Positions 23,030 to 29,806 of a DNA stretch of 34,923 bases are shown in pieces (position 1 is the first letter of the stretch; each line of letters starts with the position of its first letter). Position numbers and translations under genes: made by a program. The notes under the pieces were generated by a model. The model saw only the letters and a list, made by a program, of their open reading frames with translations. It was not told where the DNA came from and made no database searches. The DNA comes from Clostridia bacterium (GTDB lineage: Bacteria > Bacillota_A > Clostridia > Christensenellales > Aristaeellaceae), in the NCBI GenBank assembly GCA_017412025.1, contig JAFQOY010000070.1, forward strand, positions 1 through 34,923. Reading direction: 5' to 3'.

Positions 23030-24733
23030 ATGCTCTACACGTGCCGGCATTGTCAAAAATCTTATTCGTCTTATACGGAGCATGCGGACGGGCTGTGCCT
23101 GTACTGCCGGAATACGCTCAATGGGAATGATGGAGCCGCTTGGAGCGAGGATGACTGGCGAGAGCCGCTGTACCAGTGCGTAAGCAGCGCATTGATCCGA
23201 TGGACAGCAGAGCGGCATGAGCAGATTGAAACCATGCTGATCATGCTGGGCGATTACAGGGACTGCAGAAAGCAGCTTGAAAGGGTGCGCATACGCCTTG
23301 AACGCGAATACGATGACTGCGTGCGCGTTGTCCGCGGCGGGCCATGCGCCAGTTTTATGCTGGAAAACGTGCTAGAGAAGCTGCGTGCGCTTAACGGCCG
23401 GTTTGACGCGGACGCGCTGATTGAAACGGCACAGGAGAGACTGCGCGAGCAGCTGGCGAGGGAAGCGGAAGAACGCGAGCGGGCGATGCGCCGGGAACGG
23501 CGAAAGACGCGGATCCGGCGTGCGCTGCTGACCGCTGCATGCATGGCGGCCGCCGCGTTTGTCATGATTCAGGGCTATATCCTGATCCCGGAGAAACTGC
23601 GCCAGGCCGATACATGGATGGCGGATGGCGGCTATCTGATGGCGTATCGGCTCTACAGCGAAGCGGAGACGCTCTGGCACAAGGAGGAGGCGCGCGCGGG
23701 CATGGAGCGCGCGCAGCTGTGCCTGGCGGACAGCCAGCTTGAGGACGGCGCGTACGAGGCCGCGCTTGAGCTGTACCGCAAGTACGGGCAGACGGAAAAG
23801 GAACAGGAGACGTACCGGCGCTGGAGCGAGCATCTCGCCGCGCAGGGGGACGCGGCAGGCGCGATTGAAAAGCTGATTGAGACGCCGGACAGCGGGGAGC
23901 GGCAGGCGCGCCTTGCGCAGCTGAAGCTGCAGCGCGCGTACGAGGCGGCGAAGGAGGCGCTTGAGCGCGAGCCGTTTGACGCGGCGTATGCCCGGGAACT
24001 GGGCACACCGATTGACACAATTGACGCGCAGCTGCGCTTCTGCCATGCGCTGGCGGAGGCGGGCGTCGATCTTTTTGCCGTCTATCCGGACGGTGTGGAG
24101 GTCACCGACGTGAAGACCGGACGCTACCGGCCGGAGACAGCGCAGGAGCAGGCGGCACTTGCGGATACGTCGCGCGTGCTGCTCTTTGAGCGCCGGGAGG
24201 ATTCGTATCTCAATCCGTCGAACATGCTTTTTGGCTTTGATTCAAAAGTGCACGACGTTGAGGATGATTCGATCTATACGGTGAAGCTGATGGCAGGCGA
24301 GCTGTTTGCGCATCCGTCCATGCGGGCGGCAAGGACGCTGGAGGAGGCGACGGCGATCATCTTCGTCGATTACCTCTATGCGTACAGGGGCGAGGTCGGC
24401 TACTGGGAGATGACAAAGTCGGTGCAGGTGAGGAACATGGCGATGCCGCCGACCATGATCTATGCGAAGTATCCGTATTTTTCCTCGATCAGCAGCATTG
24501 CCGCGTACGACGCGCGCAGCCCGGAGCAGATGGTCACGGGCTATGAGATCGTCTGTGACGCGCCCTGCAGCAGCCTGGAGTGGCAGGCGGCGTACAAGGA
24601 TGACAAAGAGGCCAAGAGCTCTCTGTCAAACAGGATCGGCAGGCTTGAGCCGGAAATGCTCATGGCGCAGATGGACGTTGCGCTTGCGCGGATCATGGAA
24701 CAGGGGAACGGAGGGGAAGCAGATGCCGATTGA
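23030..24733 (+). CDS. Zinc-ribbon, single-TM, TPR-like protein of the Hsp70 operon
   Basis: A 567-residue protein of unknown function. The N-terminus is a zinc-binding motif (C5, C8, C23, C26 in MLYTCRHC ... CLYC). A helical region rich in Arg and Glu follows (about 60-165), then one transmembrane helix (LLTAACMAAAAFVMIQGYIL, about 167-186). Beyond that are TPR-like helical repeats (MADGGYLMAYRLYSEAETLW, YEAALELYRKYGQTEKEQET, and so on, to ~320) and an alpha/beta C-terminal domain (~330-555). With the basic end inside, the repeats would face outside; topology is uncertain. The start at 23030 is chosen for the GAGAGGGG stretch 9 bases upstream and because the zinc motif begins there. It may anchor the chaperone machine to the membrane. 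The stop overlaps the next gene by 11 bases. Confidence 0.7.
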   Translation: MLYTCRHCQKSYSSYTEHADGLCLYCRNTLNGNDGAAWSEDDWREPLYQCVSSALIRWTAERHEQIETMLIMLGDYRDCRKQLERVRIRLEREYDDCVRVVRGGPCASFMLENVLEKLRALNGRFDADALIETAQERLREQLAREAEERERAMRRERRKTRIRRALLTAACMAAAAFVMIQGYILIPEKLRQADTWMADGGYLMAYRLYSEAETLWHKEEARAGMERAQLCLADSQLEDGAYEAALELYRKYGQTEKEQETYRRWSEHLAAQGDAAGAIEKLIETPDSGERQARLAQLKLQRAYEAAKEALEREPFDAAYARELGTPIDTIDAQLRFCHALAEAGVDLFAVYPDGVEVTDVKTGRYRPETAQEQAALADTSRVLLFERREDSYLNPSNMLFGFDSKVHDVEDDSIYTVKLMAGELFAHPSMRAARTLEEATAIIFVDYLYAYRGEVGYWEMTKSVQVRNMAMPPTMIYAKYPYFSSISSIAAYDARSPEQMVTGYEIVCDAPCSSLEWQAAYKDDKEAKSSLSNRIGRLEPEMLMAQMDVALARIMEQGNGGEADAD

Positions 24734-25718
24734 CGTCTATGAAAATCCGTTCTGCATACTGGGCGCATCGGCGCAGGACGGCGCGCAGCGCCTGATTGAG
24801 CTGGCGGACGACGCCGCGCTGCTGGGCGATAAGCGCGCGGAAAAGGCGCTTAGCGCGCTGATGCATTCGCGCAGCCGGCTTGAGGCGGAGATGGACTGGT
24901 TTCCCGGCGCAGGAGAAGCGGATATTGAGGCTGTTCTGGATTATCTGAAAGCATCCGAAACCGCTGCATTTCCTCCGGTCGGACATCTGTCTGCGCTGGC
25001 AAGGCTGAATGCCTGCAGCCTCCTGCTGGAATCGTGGCCCGTTACGGATGAAAAAAGCGCGCTGGCCGTCTGCCTGAGCACGGCGAGGGCGGCCTGCGGC
25101 CTGAGCGCGGCCGGGCTGATGGAGCAGATCAATGCGGACAGGGCGAAGGCCGGCATGCAGCGGATTGTGCAGCAGGACGTACTTGACCGGATTGGGCAGG
25201 TATGCCGGCAGACGGCCAAACGGCTCTATGAACGCATGAGCTTTTTGCCGGAGGCGGAGCGCCGAAAGGTGCTTGAGGGTGCGGCGAAAGGCTATGCAGA
25301 CCTGCGCAGTCCGATTCTGGCGGCGCTGATTGGAATCCATGAAGTGGAGATCTACGACGAAAAAAAGCGCCTTGAGGACGAAATGTACAGGAACTGCGAG
25401 ACGATCTGTACGAGTACGAAATACGCGGAGCGCACAAAAGCGGCGAAGGCGGTCGTTGCGTCCCTCGCCCGGTGGGGCGACGTCACGCGGCCTGTACGCA
25501 GGCTGCAGGCTGCGAAGGGATATCCGGCGCCGGATTCCAAACGGCTGTACACGGCGGTGCTGAACGCATCCTGCGAGATCAACAACAAGCATAAACAGCA
25601 TAAGGAATGTCTTGACCTGACGAACCGGATGATCGATGTGTTCTTCGATCTGCCGGGCGAGCAGGAGCTGCTCCATAAGAACCGGGAGATTGTCTCCCGC
25701 GTGCTCAATCAGACCTGA
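24723..25718 (+). CDS. J-like co-chaperone protein lacking the HPD motif
   Basis: A 331-residue soluble protein. The N-terminus DVYENPFCILGASAQDGAQR, then LIELADDAALLGD and a helix ending SRSRLEAEMDWFPG, has the spacing of a J domain (YxxLGVxxxAxxxxI...L). The histidine-proline-aspartate tripeptide that drives Hsp70 ATPase in ordinary J proteins is absent. The rest (about 80-331) is helical and unfamiliar. The ATG at 24723 overlaps the previous stop (24733), with GGAGGGG 6 bases upstream, so it is coupled. An upstream extension in frame exists but would only duplicate the end of the previous gene. It is the last gene of the operon; no strong terminator follows. The J-like assignment is pattern-based and supported by the Hsp70 neighbour. 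Confidence 0.65.
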   Translation: MPIDVYENPFCILGASAQDGAQRLIELADDAALLGDKRAEKALSALMHSRSRLEAEMDWFPGAGEADIEAVLDYLKASETAAFPPVGHLSALARLNACSLLLESWPVTDEKSALAVCLSTARAACGLSAAGLMEQINADRAKAGMQRIVQQDVLDRIGQVCRQTAKRLYERMSFLPEAERRKVLEGAAKGYADLRSPILAALIGIHEVEIYDEKKRLEDEMYRNCETICTSTKYAERTKAAKAVVASLARWGDVTRPVRRLQAAKGYPAPDSKRLYTAVLNASCEINNKHKQHKECLDLTNRMIDVFFDLPGEQELLHKNREIVSRVLNQT

Positions 25719-25800
25719 GTAAATGCAGACTGCGGGCATAAATGCAGGCGTCCGGGCAAGACTGAAATGCAGGATGCGCGCATGGATACGGCATTCTTCA

Positions 25801-25829
25801 TTGACGCGGATGGTAAAAATTGCTATACT
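25801..25829 (+). promoter_or_regulatory. Sigma-A promoter of glnA
   Basis: TTGACG (25801-25806), 17-bp spacer, TATACT (25824-25829) with TGC just before it (extended -10). No GlnR-type box was recognised. Confidence 0.75.
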
Positions 25830-25830
25830 A

Positions 25831-25852
25831 AGCATATATCTGCTGATATGCT
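25831..25852. promoter_or_regulatory. Inverted repeat at the glnA transcription start
   Basis: AGCATAT (25831-25837) and ATATGCT (25846-25852) flank 8 bases, immediately after the -10 box. It could be an operator or a 5' hairpin on the mRNA. Confidence 0.45.
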
Positions 25853-25907
25853 CCTTAAAATGGGGCGGTGCAGCGGAGCTTTAAATTCCTGAAAAGGAGA
25901 GAGATTC

Positions 25908-27332
25908 ATGGCAAAGAGCGTGCAGGACATCCTGACGATCATCAGAGAAAACGGCATCAGGATGGTCGACTTCAAGATGGTCGATATCAACGGACAGTAT
26001 CGTCACGTGACGATTCCGGCAGAGAACTTTTCTGAGGACACGATGCGCAGCGGTATCGGCTTTGATGCGTCCAACTACGGATATGCTGTGGTGGAGAAGA
26101 GCGATATGGTGTTCATTCCCGATCCGGACACCGCGGTGATCGATCCCTTCTGTCAGATTCCGACCCTGTCGATGACGGGCAACGCGATGATCATCGACAG
26201 CCCGGAAAACAGGCCGCTTGCTCAGTATCCGCGCAACATCGTTCTGGCTGCCGAGCAGTATATGAAGGACAGCGGCGTTGCCGATACGATGCTGATCCTG
26301 CCGGAGTTTGAGTTCTATCTCTTTGATCAGGTTGGCTGGGAGGTGCAGGGCAACTCCATCTCCGTGCAGCTGGACGCCAACCAGTCCTACTGGAACAGCG
26401 GCGTGCAGGGCATGGGCGTCGTCGTGCCCAAGCAGAAGAACTACCACATCGCCAAGCCGTTTGACGCCGCCTACGAGTGCCGCAGCGAAATGTGCATGCA
26501 CATGAAGGATGCAGGCATCGAAATCAACTACCATCATCCGGAAGTTGCCGCTTCCGGCCAGTTTGAGATCGAGCCGCAGCTGGGTCAGATGTCCAAGATG
26601 GCCGACGCGACGATGATGATCAAGTACATTATCCACAACACGGCGCTCAAGTACGGCAAGAGCGCGACGTTCATGCCCAAGCCGATCTACGGCGAGGCGG
26701 GCAGCGGCATGCATGTGCATATGCAGCTGTTCAAGGACGGACAGCCCGTCTTCTCCGACGACAACGGCTATGCGCATCTGAGCGAGACGGCGCACTACTT
26801 CATGGGCGGCCTGCTGAGGCACATCGCCTCCCTCTGCGCGCTGACCAACCCGAGCACCAACTCCTTCAAGCGCCTGGTTCCGGGCTTTGAGGCGCCGGTC
26901 ACCGTCGGCTATGCGACGAGCAACCGCAGCGCGGTCATCCGCATCCCGGCATACGCCAAGACGCCGGACAAGCGCCGCTTTGAGCTGCGCAATCCGGACG
27001 CGACCTGCAACCCGTACTTCTGCTATGCGGCGCTGCTGATGGCGGGTCTTGACGGCGTGAAGAACAAGATCGATCCGCATGCAAACGGCTGGGGTCCGTA
27101 CGACATGAACCTGTACAACCTGCCGGAGGAGGAGAAGAAGAAGCTCAAGGGCCTGCCGACGTCGCTTGAGCAGGCGCTCGACGCGCTGGAAGCGGATCAC
27201 GATTACCTGACCGCCGGCGGCGTATTCCCGCAGGAGCTGATCGCCAACTTTATCAAGGGCAAGCGCGCAGAGTGCGCCCAGATGGCGGCGATCCCGCATC
27301 CGGCGGAGTTTGACAAGTACTACAACCTGTAA
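25908..27332 (+). CDS. glnA: Glutamine synthetase, type I
   Basis: Makes glutamine from glutamate, ammonia and ATP; the central nitrogen-assimilation enzyme. Type I blocks are all present: the N-terminal beta-grasp part (FKMVDINGQYRHVTIP), the metal ligands in LPEFEFYLF, GQFEIEPQLG and GSGMHVHMQL, the NRSAVIRIPAY loop, and RRFELRNPDATCNPYFCYAA. DMNLYNLPEEE near residue 402 is the position of the adenylylated tyrosine in the beta subtype, so that control is possible in principle. Length is 474 residues, normal. AAAAGGAG lies 11 bases before the ATG. The codon bias indicates strong expression. It has its own promoter and terminator and no nitrogen-regulation gene beside it. Confidence 0.97.
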   Translation: MAKSVQDILTIIRENGIRMVDFKMVDINGQYRHVTIPAENFSEDTMRSGIGFDASNYGYAVVEKSDMVFIPDPDTAVIDPFCQIPTLSMTGNAMIIDSPENRPLAQYPRNIVLAAEQYMKDSGVADTMLILPEFEFYLFDQVGWEVQGNSISVQLDANQSYWNSGVQGMGVVVPKQKNYHIAKPFDAAYECRSEMCMHMKDAGIEINYHHPEVAASGQFEIEPQLGQMSKMADATMMIKYIIHNTALKYGKSATFMPKPIYGEAGSGMHVHMQLFKDGQPVFSDDNGYAHLSETAHYFMGGLLRHIASLCALTNPSTNSFKRLVPGFEAPVTVGYATSNRSAVIRIPAYAKTPDKRRFELRNPDATCNPYFCYAALLMAGLDGVKNKIDPHANGWGPYDMNLYNLPEEEKKKLKGLPTSLEQALDALEADHDYLTAGGVFPQELIANFIKGKRAECAQMAAIPHPAEFDKYYNL

Positions 27333-27343
27333 GCGCATCATCA

Positions 27344-27368
27344 GCCCCGGCCTCCGGCCGGGGCGTTT
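27344..27368 (+). terminator. Intrinsic terminator of glnA
   Basis: A perfect 9-bp GC-rich stem (27344-27352 with 27356-27364), 3-base loop, then GTTTT. Confidence 0.88.
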
Positions 27369-27388
27369 TGCCGCCTGCGCCTGAGCCA

Positions 27389-27417
27389 TTGACAACCGAT
27401 TCTTCCTTCTATATAAT
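27389..27417 (+). promoter_or_regulatory. Perfect consensus sigma-A promoter with no assigned gene
   Basis: TTGACA (27389-27394), exactly 17 bp, TATAAT (27412-27417). It points into the terminator at 27434-27456 and then into the 3' end of the minus-strand gene. No plus-strand gene follows until rmuC at 28195. Confidence 0.7.
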
Positions 27418-27433
27418 TGATAAAGGCAAGAAA

Positions 27434-27456
27434 AAACGCCGCATGCAGCGGCGTTT
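27434..27456. terminator. Terminator of the minus-strand orphan, possibly bidirectional
   Basis: A perfect 9-bp stem (27434-27442 with 27448-27456) and 5-base loop. The minus-strand side carries a run of Ts (six As at 27431-27436 on plus), so it ends the 27471-28106 gene. Toward plus only GCTTTT follows. Confidence 0.8.
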
Positions 27457-27470
27457 GCTTTTCGGTTTGC

Positions 27471-28106
27471 TTATTTATCGATGCCCAGCACGATGGAATC
27501 GATGATCATCGTCTCCGGATCGATGGTGAATACGGCGTATACATGCTCATAGCTGCCGTAGCTGTCGCGCGTGCCGGCGGGATAGGCGCTTGTGGGCGCG
27601 AGCAGCGTGACGACGATTTCGCCGTTATCCACCGTCAAAAGCCCGCGCGGGGGCAGGACGGTCATGCGGCCGTTCTGGTTTTCGAAGTATTCTGCGCAGT
27701 AGAGGATGATCTCCTCTTCAGCGTAAAGACCGGTGGTCTCGCCGCTGCTTATCGTTTCGGTGATGGTGGAAGGATATCGCTCAAGGAGCTTTTCAAGCGA
27801 ATCGCCGATGCTCACGCCTCGCGGGCCGTCGCTCACGTGCATGCTGCCGTCCTTGCGGATCGTCTGGATCTGGGAGGCGGTCAGGTCGCGGATGGAGAAC
27901 GGATCGGCCGCGCTGTAGGGCAGAGGCGAGCTGACGGGCGTGGTAAACTCCTGCGCAGCATGGAAGGGATCAAACACGAGGATGCATATGATCAGGCTGA
28001 GCACAACGGCGCCGACGCCGCCGGCGATGCACAGCGCGGTGATGATATGCTGCCGGCGCTTTTGCTGCAGCTGCCGCTGATATTCCTGCCTGCGTCTTTG
28101 TGCCAT
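27471..28106 (-). CDS. Membrane-anchored protein of unknown function
   Basis: A 211-residue protein with a basic, Gln/Arg-rich cytoplasmic head (MAQRRRQEYQRQLQQKRRQ), one transmembrane helix (about 21-44, IITALCIAGGVGAVVLSLII) and an extracytoplasmic part (45-211). The outer part has a segment DGSMHVSDGPRGVSIGDSLEKLLERYP, somewhat like the short repeat domains that begin PRGVxxGDSxxxVL in exported clostridial proteins, then strands ending in FTIDPETMIIDSIVLG. I cannot name a family. AAGGAGG is 9 bases before the ATG. The gene is transcribed toward glnA from a promoter at about 28140. Function unknown. Confidence 0.75.
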   Translation of the reverse strand: MAQRRRQEYQRQLQQKRRQHIITALCIAGGVGAVVLSLIICILVFDPFHAAQEFTTPVSSPLPYSAADPFSIRDLTASQIQTIRKDGSMHVSDGPRGVSIGDSLEKLLERYPSTITETISSGETTGLYAEEEIILYCAEYFENQNGRMTVLPPRGLLTVDNGEIVVTLLAPTSAYPAGTRDSYGSYEHVYAVFTIDPETMIIDSIVLGIDK

Positions 28107-28139
28107 GGGGAAAACCTCCTTGAGCCTTCGGTTTGTATC

Positions 28140-28148
28140 ATTATAACA
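28140..28148 (-). promoter_or_regulatory. Extended -10 promoter of the minus-strand orphan
   Basis: On the minus strand TGT-TATAAT, 33 bases before the ATG at 28106. The -35 region is not convincing. Confidence 0.5.
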
Positions 28149-28194
28149 CATTTGCCTCCTGCGCGCCACAGCAGGAGGGGATAGGAAGCGTAAA

Positions 28195-29664
28195 ATGATG
28201 GATATGCTGACAACGGTCAAACAGGCGGTTTCTGCGCTTGACGCGCAGCAGGTGCTGATTTTTCTGTGCGTGCTGCTTGTGAATCTGGTGCTTGTCGCGC
28301 TGCTGCTGCTCAGCAGCAGGACAAGGCGGGCAGAGCGCCAGATGAAGGAAATGACGAAGACCGTCTCCGAGCGGCTGGATGCGGCGGATGAGCGTGAGCG
28401 CGAGGGCAGGGAACGCCGCCAGCGCGAATACAGCGAAACCATGCAGTCCGTCAGCGACTCCATGATGCGGATGATGGGCGAGATGACGCGCACCCAGCAG
28501 GGGCAGATGGACTCGCTGGGCGGTCAGCTGCGCGCGGCGGGACGCCAGGAAGAGGAGCGCATCGAGCGCATCCGCGAGACGATGGACAGGCGGATGAGCC
28601 TGTATGAGGAGCGCCTGAGCGGCGTGAGCAAGGCGATTGACGACAAGCTGTCCGGCAGCGAGGAACGCATGGACCGCATGCGCGAGACGCTGGAGGGCGG
28701 TCTGCGCCAGATGAACGAGGACAACCGCAGGGAGCTTGAGCAGATGCGCCGGACGGTCGACGAAAAGCTGAGCGCGACGGTCGATCAGAGGCTGGAGGCC
28801 TCCTTTGCGCAGGTGACGCGCAGGCTGGAGCAGGTGACCAGCTCGCTGAGCGCGATGCAGTCCCTGGCAGGCAGCGTCGACGAGCTCAGCCGCACGCTGG
28901 GCGGCGCGCAGCCGCTGGGCGCCTGGGGCGAGGTGCAGCTGGGCGCGCTGCTTGCTCAGATGCTTGCGCCGGAGCAGTATGCCCAGCGTGCGAGCGTGCG
29001 TCCGGGCGGGGAAGCTGTGGCGGATTACGTCGTGGTGATGCCGGGACAGGGTCATGGGCATACGGTGTATCTGCCCATCGATACGAGCCTGCCGATGCGC
29101 GAATACGCGGAACTGCGCAGCGCGCTTGAAAGCGGCACGCGGGACGAGGTGGACAACGCGCGCGCGCTGCTTGAATCCGCCGTGCGCATGCATGCGCGGC
29201 GGATGAGCGAAAAGCTGATTGCGCCGCCGTATACGACGGATTACGCCGTTTTGTTCCTGCAGAGCGAAGGATTGTTTTCGGAGGTGCTGCGCATCAGCGG
29301 CCTGGCCGAACGCATACAGAGCGAGAGCCGCATGGTGATCGCCGGGCCGACGACGCTGGCAGCGCTGCTTTCAAGCCTGCAGATGGGTTTCCGCTCTCTG
29401 GCCATTGAGCAGCGGACGGAGGAGATCATGGCGCTGCTTTCCGCTGTCCGCACGGATTTCGGCGGCTTTGCCAGCCTGCTCAGCCGCACGCAGAAGCGCC
29501 TGCGGCAGGCGACGGAGACGATTGAAAGCGCGCAGCGCCACAGCGAGACGATCGCAAGGCGGCTCAGCGACGTGGGCGAGCTGCCGGATGCGCAGCGCGC
29601 GCTGCTGCAGGAGGAACAGGTTGGAACGGAGAATCCCTTTGACGAGGACGATTCCTGGGATTGA
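28195..29664 (+). CDS. rmuC: RmuC family protein
   Basis: RmuC restrains recombination-associated inversions in E. coli and is a predicted nuclease-fold protein. Here a 489-residue protein has an N-terminal transmembrane helix (about 20-41, VLIFLCVLLVNLVLVALLLL), a long charged coiled coil (45-~235) and the RmuC domain (~240-440): GAWGEVQLGALLAQML, LPIDTSLPMREY, MSEKLIAPPYTTDYAVLFL, and IAGPTTLAALL with LQMGFRSL. In typical members the PIDxKFP motif carries a lysine thought to be part of the nuclease core; here it reads PIDTSLP, so that lysine is absent. AGGAAG is 6 bases before the ATG at 28195; the ATG at 28198 is an alternative. The gene is followed by a terminator. Confidence 0.88.
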   Translation: MMDMLTTVKQAVSALDAQQVLIFLCVLLVNLVLVALLLLSSRTRRAERQMKEMTKTVSERLDAADEREREGRERRQREYSETMQSVSDSMMRMMGEMTRTQQGQMDSLGGQLRAAGRQEEERIERIRETMDRRMSLYEERLSGVSKAIDDKLSGSEERMDRMRETLEGGLRQMNEDNRRELEQMRRTVDEKLSATVDQRLEASFAQVTRRLEQVTSSLSAMQSLAGSVDELSRTLGGAQPLGAWGEVQLGALLAQMLAPEQYAQRASVRPGGEAVADYVVVMPGQGHGHTVYLPIDTSLPMREYAELRSALESGTRDEVDNARALLESAVRMHARRMSEKLIAPPYTTDYAVLFLQSEGLFSEVLRISGLAERIQSESRMVIAGPTTLAALLSSLQMGFRSLAIEQRTEEIMALLSAVRTDFGGFASLLSRTQKRLRQATETIESAQRHSETIARRLSDVGELPDAQRALLQEEQVGTENPFDEDDSWD

Positions 29665-29682
29665 GCATCATAACCGATTGGA

Positions 29683-29712
29683 GAAAAGCGTGTCGTGCGC
29701 TTTTCTTTTTTT
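29683..29712 (+). terminator. Intrinsic terminator after rmuC
   Basis: GAAAAGCG (29683-29690) pairs perfectly with CGCTTTTC (29698-29705) around a 7-base loop, followed by seven Ts. Confidence 0.85.
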
Positions 29713-29806
29713 GCGTGGAAAAACGACACTGCGCCCCATGATGACGCTATACAATGGATACATCATGGATCAGCAAGGGGCGGAAACGGATATGGAGGAA
29801 AACACG

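Noticed and set aside
24462..24722. N-terminal extension of the J-like protein
   Set aside because: The extra 87 codons overlap the previous gene in another frame and lack an RBS; the ATG at 24723 has one and begins the conserved part.
25721..25772. AAATGCAG three times downstream of the Hsp70 operon
   Set aside because: Uneven spacing (19 and 25 bases) and low complexity; no pattern beyond chance could be shown.
25881..27395. 504-codon minus-strand frame opposite glnA
   Set aside because: Shadow of strong codon bias in glnA; rich in Arg, His, Val and Leu without any known motif.
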